Source: Actinostola sp. cb2023 (Eukaryota > Cnidaria > Anthozoa > Actiniaria > Actinostolidae). From it: a stretch of DNA of 64,000 nucleotides. The DNA lies in the NCBI GenBank assembly GCA_033675265.1, contig JAUJYZ010001050.1, positions 130,001-194,000 on the forward strand, in the 5' to 3' direction. Made by a program: the position numbers and the translations under genes. The notes under the pieces are model-generated. The model searched no databases. It saw only the letters and a list, made by a program, of their open reading frames with translations, and was not told the DNA's origin. Positions 22,418-34,849 of this stretch are shown piece by piece (the stretch's first letter is position 1; each line of letters starts with the position of its first letter).

Positions 22418-24440
22418 AACTAGTAACGTTTACTGAATTAGACACAAACTATATATATTGGGTCTTCGATCTCATGCAGAAACCATGTCGGGGATTTTCA
22501 ATTTCGTTTTAGTTTTCAAGTTATGAGCTTTTAATGCCAAAGTTTGAAAGTGTTCCACATTACCAGAAATTACGGACATCTGACGTCACGGTATTAGTTT
22601 TCAGTACGATCGACATTTCAAAATGGCCGCTCAACAACACAAAGAAATGTATGGGACTTCAAATGTAATTTGAAATTTTGACATTTATACAGCTTTGAAT
22701 TTTAGGTGCCGACTTCCAGACGTAAAATATAGTCTTTATAACATATTCTGTGAACATTTTTGCATCGTTTAATTCATTGCACTGGACGCAAAATGGATCC
22801 AAAACAACAACGAATATTGACAATACATGCCCCTTAATCGAGCAAAAAAAGTGTTACCTGCATTACTTTCCGAGCTTTAAACTTTCGATGATTGCATGGA
22901 TCCATCGGTGCCGACATCTCCAACATTGCCTCAACTCACAGTAAGTCTAAATCCGTCAAAATGATATGATTTCGATGATACAAAAGGCCGCAAACCACAA
23001 GTGAAAAAGCACTATTTCTCGGAGGCCTTGAGCAAACATCTGAGCTGTTGAATGTCCTGAAATCACCAAGAAATCACCCAAAATATAGCAATTTTCGCCG
23101 TTTGATTCCGACATTTTACAAGAACTTAGTAGCCTGGTAGTTTTATGTGTGATATTGCTGTTCAAAGAAGGTGAAGGCTCCTAAAAGCGGGAAATTCAAA
23201 CTCATAGTTCATGGATTGGGCTTCCTGTGTTCTTTTTAAAATTTCGAAGTGTCAAGAGTGAGTCGTTCGTACTCTGTGCCGAGCGTAAGCAAGCTCTTCA
23301 ATATTAAATCTATCAACCACAACACAAACGCTTGGTATTTCTAAACAAACTTAGAGTAGTTTGGTTTTGATGAATTGATTTATTTTGATATAAATTCGAG
23401 GAGAATTTCGGACTGCCAGTAGACCGCTGGTCATAATATCGCGGGAGTAAAATGTCCGTAATTTCTGGTAATGATCTCAAAAATCGCCATGACCGATTTG
23501 GAAAACCAACTGATGCAATGATCGATGAATATTCAGGATTCAAATTCATATTTGACCTCAACAGCGCTGATAGTTTATATGAAAACCGTCTCAGTTTTCT
23601 TCCGGCTTCGTTCTCAAAAGTGTTCAGTAAAACTTTTTGCAGAATTTTGATCATTTCACACTTGCTAAGCTTTACAATGACATACAACTTCTATGGTTTA
23701 TGCTTTTTCGAAAAGATGTTAAACCCTGGTGCCTACCATCCCTGTGAGATTGTTTTAAAATCTATTCAATTTAAACTGAATACGGTTGGAGGGTTCAGTA
23801 TTTTGTGATTTGAACCTTGCGTTTATGAGCCAGTATAGAGGTTTGAAATCTCAATATGCAAATCAGATGACGTCAACCTAGGAATTTGCCATAACTTATT
23901 CAGACTCAGTTTTCAAGAAGAGCTTATTTTTTGAAATGGGCAAAAAAGTTATTTACAGGCAACTCGGTTTACCTTAACAGGGTTTAACCTGAGTGTTAAA
24001 TCTTGAAAATCACAGTTTATGAAACATCCTATCGTCGAGAAATTAGTGCTAGAACTTACAAAAGGTAGGTTTTGGTGGCCAACTGTTTTGTGTGTCACGC
24101 GGTCAGTGAACTGATGTGATGGTTTTTCAGAGCAAATGAGATTGTTATTGAATCATTGAACCCAGACTATTATAGTTTCAGAGTAATCATCGGCACAGTT
24201 ATTGCGAACTAGTTATGTTATCAACTCGAAGGAGAACGTTAATTTTAAATGTGGAGAAATTGCAATCGGTTCACAGCCACGACACAGACGTCATAGTGAT
24301 AATCCCAATTACAAAACCCCAACTTCAGGCTCTCTTGTCAATTAACCTTGCTCTTTGAACACCAATTTTCACAGACTTGAATTATTTAAGAACACAGATC
24401 CACCTGACTAGCCATCAACGTACTCAATTAGCAACCACTC
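22418..24440. other. Upstream region of peptide gene A, no other gene seen
   Basis: Contains an inverted fragment pair (ACCAGAAATTACGGACAT at about 22562 and its complement at about 23452), so parts derive from repeats. The 118-aa open frame at 23452-23808 has no recognisable domain and overlaps an inverted repeat end. Confidence 0.4.
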
Positions 24441-24445
24441 TACCA

Positions 24446-24452
24446 TATATAA
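24446..24452 (+). promoter_or_regulatory. TATA box of peptide gene A
   Basis: TATATAA in ACCATATATAACACTCG, about 50 bases before the ATG. A start site about 25-30 bases downstream would leave a 5' UTR of roughly 25 bases. Confidence 0.6.
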
Positions 24453-24499
24453 CACTCGAAACTACGACAACAGTTTCATTTGTGAATTGCTGGTTAAAA

Positions 24500-24592
24500 A
24501 TGGTGCGCGGAATTTTCCTTGTGGCTCTCCTCTTTTTGGCGTACTTCACTACCCTTCCTGAGCAAGTCCAGGCACAATACAACATATTGAAG
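24500..24592 (+). CDS. Peptide gene A, exon 1 (signal peptide)
   Basis: 31 codons from ATG to the donor TTGAAG|GTACGG. Residues 3-20 are hydrophobic (GIFLVALLFLAYFTTLP), followed by EQVQA with a good signal-peptidase site after Ala25. The mature N terminus would be Gln26 (QYNILK), able to cyclise. The intron is phase 0. The exon joins in frame to 30089-30211, giving a 71-aa secreted peptide. The start is favoured by the TATA box at 24446 and by the signal sequence beginning exactly there; the longer open frame upstream has no ATG. Peptide gene B has the same exon plan and last codon. Not a family I recognise. Confidence 0.75.
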
Positions 24593-24615
24593 GTACGGTC
24601 TTATTACGGTATACG

Positions 24616-24856
24616 CAAAGGCCGGTTTACACTGGTGAGTTTGTCGCGCGATTCGTTTGTGAAATTGCGGCGAACTCGCGGTGATTTCACTGCATGCGAA
24701 TTTGCAGTCATTTCATAGTCAAAAGTTGTATGTTTAGACATTGAAATACTTGAACTAAATTTCGGAAAGTGACGACTTTCTTCGCGCTATTATCGCAGTG
24801 AATAAAATAGCTTATACACGCAGTCTATACAGAATCGACAGTGTAAACCAGCTTTG
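24616..24856. mobile_element. MITE in the peptide gene A intron
   Basis: CAAAGGCCGGTTTACACTG at the left faces CAGTGTAAACCAGCTTTG at the right, starting 23 bases after the splice donor. The interior is rich in CGCG motifs. No coding. Confidence 0.5.
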
Positions 24857-25894
24857 AAGAAGTCATATAGCCACGACGAGCTGTCCAGTTACGATAGTTA
24901 CGATCCTTGCGCGTGAGGGGAGTGGGCAAAGCCATGCGGTACGAGTCGTGATATGAGAGACCATGGAGCCACCATCAGTATCTGCAGGAGTTTCAAATAG
25001 TTTTTGGGTTTGATTTTTGTGGTCGGAAGTTATGAGAATTGGTTTTAGTACAGGGCGGTTCTCATTGACGCCGCCTGCTATTAAATCTCTTGACATTTCC
25101 TCAGCCAAAGCGTCTGTTTAGTTTCGTCGTTTGTAAACAACTGGAAACTTTTTATAAGTTAAATCACTTCCATTTCAGTGAGGAACAACTGAAGAACAAT
25201 ATATAGGCACTTCAGTTTTAAAAGTATTTACACTTGGTGGTTTACTGAAGTAAACGAGTTACCAAACCTTGGTAGAAATGAGTAAACATTTGTTTGTTGA
25301 GCGGTAATTTATGCCCCATTCACACCAAAACTTGTTTAGTTAAACTGGGTTTTTCTAGCTTCTATAATCTGAGAGCATCTAATTTCACAAGGATGAAACT
25401 ATCTGGTATTTATACTATGCAACACAAAGGAAAGTTTACCAGCAGTTTTGTGCCAAATGTTGCGTGGCGTTTGTAATTTTCTAAATCTGTTTCAGTTCAA
25501 CTACTTTAAAACATGTTTTAGCCTCGGTGTGAATTAGAAAGCGCTCAATTATAAACACGCCCTAGCTTGGTTACGCAATGCTGGATCAGTTACAACAGAC
25601 GAAAAATGCCCTACTACATTGCCTCTTGAGGCGGAATCAGCCTTACAAACTGTCTGAAATCGGCCCTACAACGTGGTCGCCGGAAGTTGCCAGTCAACGT
25701 GACGTCACACGCATACAAAACAATCCTTAATTCCGATTGGATAATTGAGGTCACGGTTGCGAAAATGGTTGATAAAAAAGTGTAAAGCGTTGCACGGTTT
25801 TAGTGTTGTACTAGTCTTACAGAATGCACACAGTCATCATATCCGTGAAACAAAATCAGAGAAGAATTGTTTAATTGTTCTTATTTATAGGCAA

Positions 25895-28800
25895 GTAGGT
25901 TGTTCTTATGGTGAAAGTAGTTTCTATTTAGTTAGACAAGTAGGTGATATCATTGAACCATAACATCATTCCTCACAGCCTCTTTTATTGTTCTTATGGT
26001 GAAATTAGTTTCTATTTAGTTAGACAAGTAGGTGATATCATTGAACCATAACATCATTCCTCACAGCCTCTTTTATTGTTCTTATGGTGAAATTAGTTTC
26101 TATTTAGTTAGACAAGTAGGTTGTATCATTGAACCATAACATCATTCCTCACAGCCTCTTTTATTGTTCTTATGGTGAAATTAGTTTCTATTTATAGTTA
26201 GACAAGTAGGTTGTATCATTGAACCATAACATCATTCCTCACAGCCTCTTTTATTGTTCTTATGGTGAAATTAGTTTCTATTTAGTTAGACAAGTAGGTG
26301 ATATCATTGAACCATAACATCATTCCTCACAGCCTCTTTTATTGTTCTTATGGTGAAATTAGTTTCTATTTAGTTAGACAAGTAGGTTGTATCATTGAAC
26401 CATAACATCATTCCTCACAGCCTCTTTTATTGTTCTTATGGTGAAAAGTAGTTTCTATTTAGTTAGACAAGTAGGTTGTATCATTGAACCATAACATCAT
26501 TCCTCACAGCCTCTTTTATTGTTCTTATGGTGAAATTAGTTTCTATTTAGTTAGACAAGTAGGTGATATCATTGAACCATAACATCATTCCTCACAGCCT
26601 CTTTTATTGTTCTTATGGTGAAATTAGTTTCTATTTAGTTAGACAAGTAGGTTGTATCATTGAACCATAACATCATTTTCTCACGGCCTCTTTTATTGTT
26701 CTTATGGTGAAAGTAGTTTCTATTTAGTTAGACAAGTAGGTTGTATCATTGAACCATAACATCATTCCTCACAGCCTCTTTTATTGTTCTTATGGTGAAA
26801 TTAGTTTCTATTTAGTTAGACAAGTAGGTTGTATCATTGAACCATAACATCATTCCTCACAGCCTCTTTTATTGTTCTTATGGTGAAAGTAGTTTCTATT
26901 TAGTTAGACAAGTAGGTGATATCATTGAACCATAACATCATTCCTCACAGCCTCTTTTATTGTTCTTATGGTGAAATTAGTTTCTATTTAGTTAGACAAG
27001 TAGGTTGTATCATTGAACCATAACATCATTCCTCACAGCCTCTTTTATTGTTCTTATGGTGAAATTAGTTTCTATTTAGTTAGACAAGTAGGTTGTATCA
27101 TTGAACCATAACATCATTCCTCACAGCCTCTTTTATTGTTCTTATGGTGAAATTAGTTTCTATTTAGTTAGACAAGTAGGTTGTATCATTGAACCATAAC
27201 ATCATTCCTCACAGCCTCTTTTATTGTTCTTATGGTGAAGTTAGTTTCTATTTAGTTAGACAAGTAGGTTGTATCATTGAACCATAACATCATTCCTCAC
27301 AGCCTCTTTTATTGTTCTTATGGTGAAAGTAGTTTCTATTTAGTTAGACAAGTAGGTGATATCATTGAACCATAACATCATTCCTCACAGCCTCTTTTAT
27401 TGTTCTTATGGTGAAATTAGTTTCTATTTAGTTAGACAAGTAGGTTGTATCATTGAACCATAACATCATTCCTCACAGCCTCTTTTATTGTTCTTATGGT
27501 GAAATTAGTTTCTATTTAGTTAGACAAGTAGGTGATATCATTGAACCATAACATCATTCCTCACAGCCTCTTTTATTGTTCTTATGGTGAAATTAGTTTC
27601 TATTTAGTTAGACAAGTAGGTTGTATCATTGAACCATAACATCATTCCTCACAGCCTCTTTTATTGTTCTTATGGTGAAGTTAGTTTCTATTTAGTTAGA
27701 CAAGTAGGTTGTATCATTGAACCATAACATCATTCCTCACAGCCTCTTTTATTGTTCTTATGGTGAAAGTAGTTTCTATTTAGTTAGACAAGTAGGTGAT
27801 ATCATTGAACCATAACATCATTCCTCACAGCCTCTTTTATTGTTCTTATGGTGAAATTAGTTTCTATTTAGTTAGACAAGTAGGTTGTATCATTGAACCA
27901 TAACATCATTCCTCACAGCCTCTTTTATTGTTCTTATGGTGAAATTAGTTTCTATTTAGTTAGACAAGTAGGTGATATCATTGAACCATAACATCATTCC
28001 TCACAGCCTCTTTTATTGTTCTTATGGTGAAATTAGTTTCTATTTAGTTAGACAAGTAGGTTGTATCATTGAACCATAACATCATTCCTCACAGCCTCTT
28101 TTATTGTTCTTATGGTGAAATTAGTTTCTATTTAGTTAGACAAGTAGGTTGTATCATTGAACCATAACATCATTCCTCACAGCCTCTTTTATTGTTCTTA
28201 TGGTGAAAGTAGTTTCTATTTAGTTAGACAAGTAGGTGATATCATTGAACCATAACATCATTCCTCACAGCCTCTTTTATTGTTCTTATGGTGAAATTAG
28301 TTTCTATTTAGTTAGACAAGTAGGTTATATCATTGAACCATAACATCATTCCTCACAGCCTCTTTTATTGTTCTTATGGTGAAATTAGTTTCTATTTAGT
28401 TAGACAAGTACATGTAGGTTGTATCATTGAACCATAACATCATTCCTCACAGCCTCTTTTATTGTTCTTATGGTGAAATTAGTTTCTATTTAGTTAGACA
28501 AGTAGGTTATATCATTGAACCATAACATCATTCCTCACAGCCTCTTTTATTGTTCTTATGGTGAAATTAGTTTCTATTTAGTTAGACAAGTAGGTGATAT
28601 CATTGAACCATAACATCATTCCTCACAGCCTCTTTTATTGTTCTTATGGTGAAATTAGTTTCTATTTAGTTAGACAAGTAGGTGATATCATTGAACCATA
28701 ACATCATTCCTCACAGCCTCTTTTATTGTTCTTATGGTGAAATTAGTTTCTATTTAGTTAGACAAGTAGGTTGTATCATTGAACCATAACATCATTCCTC

Positions 28801-29558
28801 ACAGCCTCTTTTATTGTTCTTATGGTGAAATTAGTTTCTATTTATAGTTAGACAAGTAGGTTGTATCATTGAACCATAACATCATTCCTCACAGCCTCTT
28901 TTATTGTTCTTATGGTGAAATTAGTTTCTATTTAGTTAGACATGTAGGTTGTATCATTGAACCATAACATCATTCCTCACAGCCTCTTTTATTGTTCTTA
29001 TGGTGAAATTAGTTTCTATTTAGTTAGACAAGTAGGTTGTATCATTGAACCATAACATCATTCCTCACAGCCTCTTTTATTGTTCTTATGGTGAAAGTAG
29101 TTTCTATTTAGTTAGACAAGTAGGTTATATCATTGAACCATAACATCATTCCTCACAGCCTCTTTTATTGTTCTTATGGTGAAATTAGTTTCTATTTAGT
29201 TAGACAAGTAGGTGATATCATTGAACCATAACATCATTCCTCACAGCCTCTTTTATTGTTCTTATGGTGAAATTAGTTTCTATTTAGTTAGACAAGTAGG
29301 TTGTATCATTGAACCATAACATCATTCCTCACAGCCTCTTTTATTGTTCTTATGGTGAAATTAGTTTCTATTTAGTTAGACAAGTAGGTTGTATCATTGA
29401 ACCATAACATCATTTCTCACGGCCTCTTTTATTGTTCTTATGGTGAAATTAGTTTCTATTTATTAGTTAGACAAGTAGGTGATATCATTGAATCATAACA
29501 TCATTTCTCACGGCCTCTTTTATTGTTCTTATGGTGAAATTAGTTTCTATTTAGTTGA
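25895..29558. repeat. 88-bp minisatellite, about 42 units, inside the peptide gene A intron
   Basis: The unit contains TTAGTTTCTATTTAGTTAGA, CAAGTAGGT, ATCATTGAACCATAACATCA, TTCCTCACAGCCTC and TTATTGTTCTTATGGTGAAA. Units differ mainly at two sites: GGTGATATC versus GGTTGTATC (or GGTTATATC), and GAAATTAG versus GAAAGTAG or GAAGTTAG. The array fills about two thirds of the 5,496-bp intron. A higher-order period of exactly 440 bp (five units) is visible in the middle. It ends where TTTAGTTGATGG diverges. Confidence 0.95.
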
Positions 29559-29669
29559 TGGTTTGGTAGCATTAAGTACGAACTATTTTGTGTCTAACCA
29601 TAGGTTTATTTTATAGTTAAATTCCGTAGGTTATATACATAGGATATTTTGACTTTGTAATGCGCAATA

Positions 29670-29810
29670 GAGTACAAACCATATTTCCGTGAAATACTAC
29701 TAATACTAAATAGTACTAAATAGTGTTATCTCCATTGTTTTCTATTGTTTCATCAGTGCTATTTAGTACTAATTAGTTAGTACTGTTTCACGGACATATG
29801 GTTTGCACTC
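29670..29810. mobile_element. MITE related to 49341-49491
   Basis: GAGTACAAACCATATTTCCG faces CGGACATATGGTTTGCACTC. The centre has ACTAAATAG repeats and TTGTTTTCTATTGTTTCAT. It shares this centre with the MITE at 49341-49491, which has different ends. Confidence 0.65.
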
Positions 29811-29811
29811 T

Positions 29812-29985
29812 CAGGGCCGTACATAACCCAAAATCCAAGGGGGGGGGGGGGGGGGGGGGGGGGCAGTACGTATACAACAGCAAAATATAAATAAAAATAG
29901 TACAGTTCTCAGTACTTTTAGGTATCTTTTTCGGGGGGGGGGGGGGGGCAACTGCTCCCCTGCCCCTGTGCTGTGTATGGCCCTG
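29812..29985. mobile_element. Short TIR element with two poly-G tracts
   Basis: CAGGGCCGTACATA at the left faces TGTATGGCCCTG at the right. Inside are G runs of about 25 and 17. It abuts the MITE at 29670-29810 with one base between. Confidence 0.5.
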
Positions 29986-30088
29986 ACTCTAGATCATTCA
30001 CATGCTTTTTGCGCAATATAAGAAATACTTTTTTTATTATTATTATTATTATTTTTTTATTTTTTCTAACACAAACTTTCGTTTCTAG

Positions 30089-30211
30089 TACGGGAGATCG
30101 CTTACTCTACGCAAGAGAGCTCGACTCGCTGACAAGGTTGTAGCTCATATATGCAAACTATCAAGAGAGCTTCACTGCGATGATCTGCAGAGGGCGGCAA
30201 TCGTGAAATAG
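30089..30211 (+). CDS. Peptide gene A, exon 2 (two-cysteine domain)
   Basis: Begins after the acceptor TTTCTAG at 30082-30088 and ends at TAG 30209-30211; 40 residues. It starts YGRSLTLRKRARLADKVV, then AHICKLSRELHCDDLQR, ending in Lys. The two cysteines have seven residues between them. Aligned with peptide gene B exon 2, it shares a basic RK stretch and IC-x-L-[SA]-R-x-L-x-C-[DE]-x-L. The spacing of Leu, Ile and Cys suggests a helix. RKR at mature residues about 13-15 is a possible prohormone-convertase site. An AATAAA follows at 30282. The product is probably secreted; a hormone-like or defence-like role is possible but not shown. Confidence 0.72.
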   Translation, partial: YGRSLTLRKRARLADKVVAHICKLSRELHCDDLQRAAIVK

Positions 30212-30281
30212 ATGAGCTCGATCGACCACGATATTATCACAGGGCAATATTGCTATAGACTGACAAAGACAGTTGTTGTGA

Positions 30282-30287
30282 AATAAA
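30282..30287 (+). promoter_or_regulatory. Polyadenylation signal of peptide gene A
   Basis: AATAAA about 70 bases after the stop codon, in GAAATAAAATAAAG. Confidence 0.65.
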
Positions 30288-30299
30288 ATAAAGTAAAAA

Positions 30300-31630
30300 A
30301 TATATAACCAAAACAGATTCTATGACTTCTGAAAATACTTGGTGATTTAGCTGTTAGAAACACTAGCTAAATATATACGCTATGTTCTTACGAAATGCTG
30401 TAATCTCCAGAGTAAGTTATCATTTAATTAACATGGAATCACTCCTGTAAAGAACAATAATGGTGTTTAAGTCTTGATGCAAAAATAAAAGATGTTGAAT
30501 GGAGTTCCAGACTCAGGGGGAGGTGGTAAAGGTTTTTACAGCTGGTACAGCAGAACAATCTACACTACCAGGGGCGTTACCAGGGGCCGGTTTGTCCAAC
30601 TGCATGATTTTAAAAATTCCCAACTAGACGCTTTTGTCAAGCGTTCACTCGTGCCCTGGTGCGATTGAATACCGGGATGCACTGCATCATGAAAGATGCA
30701 TACTAGTTGATATCAGTCATCAGTTATGGTTTATTATATTGTTCCTTACATTCGTGCTCGCAGGCTTAGATCGTGCAGTGTATATGAAAGCTTTGGTTCA
30801 AGACTGATTGAGATCTCTGTGGTAGTGTGGATTTCGGGAGGCCTGGCTCAGTTTCATTTTCGTTTCTAGAAAGCCTCCCTTTTCTACCTTGTTCTTCAAA
30901 TACTTGCTACAAATATAGATTGATAGTTATTTGAGGGTTTGAGCACAGCAACAACACACAACGGTAAACTTGTTTGAAAATAATAAAAATCAATAAATAA
31001 TGAATATGGCAATCAATACACAAAATAATGCAATAACGCAAATTCAATTCCAATTCATCTTCAAGTTAGCATGTACATGTATGTAAGCTTAATATTGATT
31101 GTGCTCGAGTCTCTAAGTTTTTGGGTAAGCTCCATGTGTCTCTGTTTCAGTTCGCGAATATCTTAGGCATGTCAGTTGACATCGAGCGAAGCCAGTCGCT
31201 ACGTAGCGACCATCACTTTGCTGATCTCTTCGTTCTTCACAGTTCCTTCACGAATGGAAGGGGGTGACGATCTCAAGTTTGAAGATCTTCTCGTCTTTGA
31301 CGACTACACACTAAACACAGACTATGACGAGTACTGGAATAGTGCAAGATTTCCCTCTAAAAATTCCACATGAAGCGCCTTGATCGTGTCTTGCGAAGCC
31401 ATTTTCCATGGTCTAGTTCCCAGTCCCACTCGATTGCAGATTTGTGTAGCCGAACTGACAACAACAAAAAACGAGCTGCGTTTTTCAACTCGTGCCGGCC
31501 AAAGGCCTGGGCACGAGTAATGACGTCCCAGTCCTCTGGTTCATTCACAAATCCCTTATCGTTTCCAAATACTGATGAAGCAGTGTTAATAAGTACAATT
31601 TAAGTTCTAGTAATATTAATGCAATCATTG
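30300..31630. other. Intergenic stretch, no supported gene
   Basis: A pyrimidine tract and CAG at 31150 resemble a splice acceptor, but the frames after it hit stops. The acidic open frame ending at 31373 (MEGGDDLKFEDLLVFDDYT) has no upstream exon that I can join. Confidence 0.35.
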
Positions 31631-31635
31631 CAATA

Positions 31636-32082
31636 GAATGGGCACTTTGATTGGCTGCATTAAAACAGTACGGGAACTTTGATTGGCTACATTAAAACAG
31701 TAAGGGCATTTTGATTGGCTACATTAAAACAGTACGGACACTTTGATTGGCTACATTAAAACAGTACGGGCACTTTGATTGGCTACATTAAAACAGTACG
31801 GGCACTTTGATTGGCTACATTAAAACAGTAAGGGCATTTTGATTGGCTACATTAAAACAGTACGGGCATTTTGATTGGCTACATTAAAACAGTAAGGGCA
31901 CTTTGATTGGCTGCATTAAAACAGTACGGGAACTTTGATTGGCTACATTAAAACAGTAAGGGCATTTTGATTGGCTACATTAAAACAGTACGGACACTTT
32001 GATTGGCTACATTAAAACAGTACGGGCATTTTGATTGGCTACATTAAAACAGTACGGGCATTTTGATTGGCTACATCATATC
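31636..32082. repeat. 32-bp tandem repeat array 1 (14 units, each with ATTGG)
   Basis: Unit: TACGGGCATTTTGATTGGCT plus ACATTAAAACAG. Every unit has GATTGGCT, the complement of a CCAAT box, repeating every 32 bp (about three helical turns). Confidence 0.95.
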
Positions 32083-34321
32083 AAACTTATGTCCTGCATC
32101 ATTGAACATTTGCTCCTGTTGGGATCCAGTATCACGCGGACAACGTTTTTTGTTAATGCTTTGTTTACTAATGCACGTGAGGCCCGATTGATCCAGCAAT
32201 TTGTTCACTATGACCGCTAAATAAAGCAGATTCGTACGTGACTGGTTTATCATTTCTGAATTCATATTTTTCCTTTGACAATGTGTAAATCAGGTAGCTA
32301 AAATATAAGAGAGGATGGAAAAGCTGCATATGTTTCCTCAACGGGAAAATATATCACAAATCCGAACTAACTTATTGATCTCGTGCGTGTAAATATTGGA
32401 AATTGCCTTCAAAAAACGTCCTTTCCGAGCCATAATTTATTTGCGAATTCGCCGGCCTATGTAGCTTCTACATACAGACCGAGATACAGAGCACCAATAT
32501 GATGTTCACAATTACCAAACAAAGAGTTTTAGATTTCATTTTGCCACCGCTTAATTAAGTTTAATATACATGTATTTTATATCAAAATGCGCGTACAATT
32601 ACAGAGCATTAGAATCCGGCGGTAGGTTTTTGATTGACACAATTCCCAAAGAATTCAGAGGGATTTTGTGTGCAGCGTATGTCACGCTCTCCTACATCTC
32701 TTCTGAGATTTCAGTTCGATTGACTTTGAAGAAACGGAAAATGCCACCTTCAAACCTCTTTATTTGTGCTTGAATTGCCAGCTTATTCATTCCTTACATA
32801 TTCGTCTTTGATATTCCGTTGGTAGGTTTTTTATTTGTATTTTAACAATGCAGTAAAAAGCAAAAATGTATCAAAATCATGCTGTTTTTCGCCTAAACAA
32901 GACTCGCCTCATCTGCATATGTGAAACAATGACCTTTTGTATAACATAAGTTTGATATGAAAACAGTAAGGGCATTTTGATTGGCTACATTAAAACAGTA
33001 CGGGAACTTTGATTGGCTACATTAAAACAGTAAGGGCATTTTGATTGGCTACATTAAAACAGTACGGACACTTTGATTGGCTACATTAAAACAGTACGGG
33101 CACTTTGATTGGCTACATTAAAACAGTACGGGCACTTTGATTGGCTACATTAAAACAGTAAGGGCATTTTGATTGGCTACATTAAAACAGTACGGGCATT
33201 TTGATTGGCTACATTAAAACAGTAAGGGCACTTTGATTGGCTGCATTAAAACAGTACGGGAACTTTGATTGGCTACATTAAAACAGTAAGGGCATTTTGA
33301 TTGGCTACATTAAAACAGTACGGACACTTTGATTGGCTACATTAAAACAGTACGGGCATTTTGATTGGCTACATTAAAACAGTACGGGCATTTTGATTGG
33401 CTACATCATATCAAACTTATGTCCTGCATCATTGAACATTTGCTCCTGTTGGGATCCAGTATCACGCGGACAACGTTTTTTGTTAATGCTTTGTTTACTA
33501 ATGCACGTGAGGCCCGATTGATCCAGCAATTTGTTCACTATGACCGCTAAATAAAGCAGATTCGTACGTGACTGGTTTATCATTTCTGAATTCATATTTT
33601 TCCTTTGACAATGTGTAAATCAGGTAGCTAAAATATAAGAGAGGATGGAAAAGCTGCATATGTTTCCTCAACGGGAAAATATATCACAAATCCGAACTAA
33701 CTTATTGATCTCGTGCGTGTAAATATTGGAAATTGCCTTCAAAAAACGTCCTTTCCGAGCCATAATTTATTTGCGAATTCGCCGGCCTATGTAGCTTCTA
33801 CATACAGACCGAGATACAGAGCACCAATATGATGTTCACAATTACCAAACAAAGAGTTTTAGATTTCATTTTGCCACCGCTTAATTAAGTTTAATATACA
33901 TGTATTTTATATCAAAATGCGCGTACAATTACAGAGCATTAGAATCCGGCGGTAGGTTTTTGATTGACACAATTCCCAAAGAATTCAGAGGGATTTTGTG
34001 TGCAGCGTATGTCACGCTCTCCTACATCTCTTCTGAGATTTCAGTTCGATTGACTTTGAAGAAACGGAAAATGCCACCTTCAAACCTCTTTATTTGTGCT
34101 TGAATTGCCAGCTTATTCATTCCTTACATATTCGTCTTTGATATTCCGTTGGTAGGTTTTTTATTTGTATTTTAACAATGCAGTAAAAAGCAAAAATGTA
34201 TCAAAATCATGCTGTTTTTCGCCTAAACAAGACTCGCCTCATCTGCATATGTGAAACAATGACCTTTTGTATAACATAAGTTTGATATGAAAACAGTAAG
34301 GGCATTTTGATTGGCTACATT
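31662..34321. repeat. Tandem duplication, two 1,330-bp copies
   Basis: Copy 1 is about 31662-32991 and copy 2 about 32992-34321. Everything I compared is identical at an offset of exactly 1,330: the 14 repeat units in the same variant order, then about 880 bp of unique sequence. The open frames at 32035/33365, 32071/33401 and 32570/33900 are exact pairs and have no recognisable domain. The copies are either a very recent duplication or an assembly duplication. Confidence 0.92.
32968..33412. repeat. 32-bp tandem repeat array 2 (14 units)
   Basis: Same unit as array 1; part of duplication copy 2 except at its left edge, where it begins directly after TTTGATATGAAAACAG. Confidence 0.95.
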
Positions 34322-34833
34322 AAAACAGTACGGGCATTTTGATTGGCTACATTAAAACAGTAAGGGCATTTTGATTGGCTACATTAAAACAGTAAGGGCA
34401 TTTTGATTGGCTACATTAAAACAGTAAGGGCATTTTGATTGGCTACATTAAAACAGTAAGGGCATTTTGATTAGCTACATTAAAACAGTAAGGGCATTTT
34501 GATTGGCTACATTAAAACAGTACGGACACTTTGATTGGCTACATTAAAACAGTACGGGCATTTTGATTGGCTACATTAAAACAGTACGGGCAAGTTTTGA
34601 TTGGCTACATTAAAACAGTACGGGCATTTTGATTGGCTACATTAAAACAGTACGGGCACTTTGATTGGCTACATTAAAACAGTACGGGCATTTTGATTGG
34701 CTACATTAAAACAGTACGGGCATTTTGATTGGCTACATTAAAACAGTAAGGGCATTTTGATTGGCTACATTAAAACAGTAAGGGCATTTTGATTGGCTAC
34801 ACTAAAACAGTACGGGCACTTTGATTGGGTATT
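34298..34833. repeat. 32-bp tandem repeat array 3 (17 units)
   Basis: Same unit, but with a different order of variants after the first unit, so it is not part of the perfect duplication. One unit has ATTAGCT instead of ATTGGCT and one carries a 3-base insertion. Confidence 0.95.
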
Positions 34834-34849
34834 TTTTAATTGTATTTGT

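Noticed and set aside
23452..23808. 118-codon + strand frame
   Set aside because: No recognisable family, and its start coincides with an inverted repeat fragment also found at about 22562.
31176..31373. Acidic open frame (MEGGDDLKFEDLLVFDD) after a CAG at 31150
   Set aside because: The frame is closed by TAG between the putative acceptor and the ATG, and no upstream exon joins in frame.
32035..34103. Pairs of 61-67-codon frames repeated at 1,330-bp spacing
   Set aside because: Identity comes from the segmental duplication, not from coding constraint; no domain or splice context.
25895..34833. CRISPR-like regular arrays
   Set aside because: The units are contiguous tandem repeats without unique spacers, in animal DNA. 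They are minisatellites.
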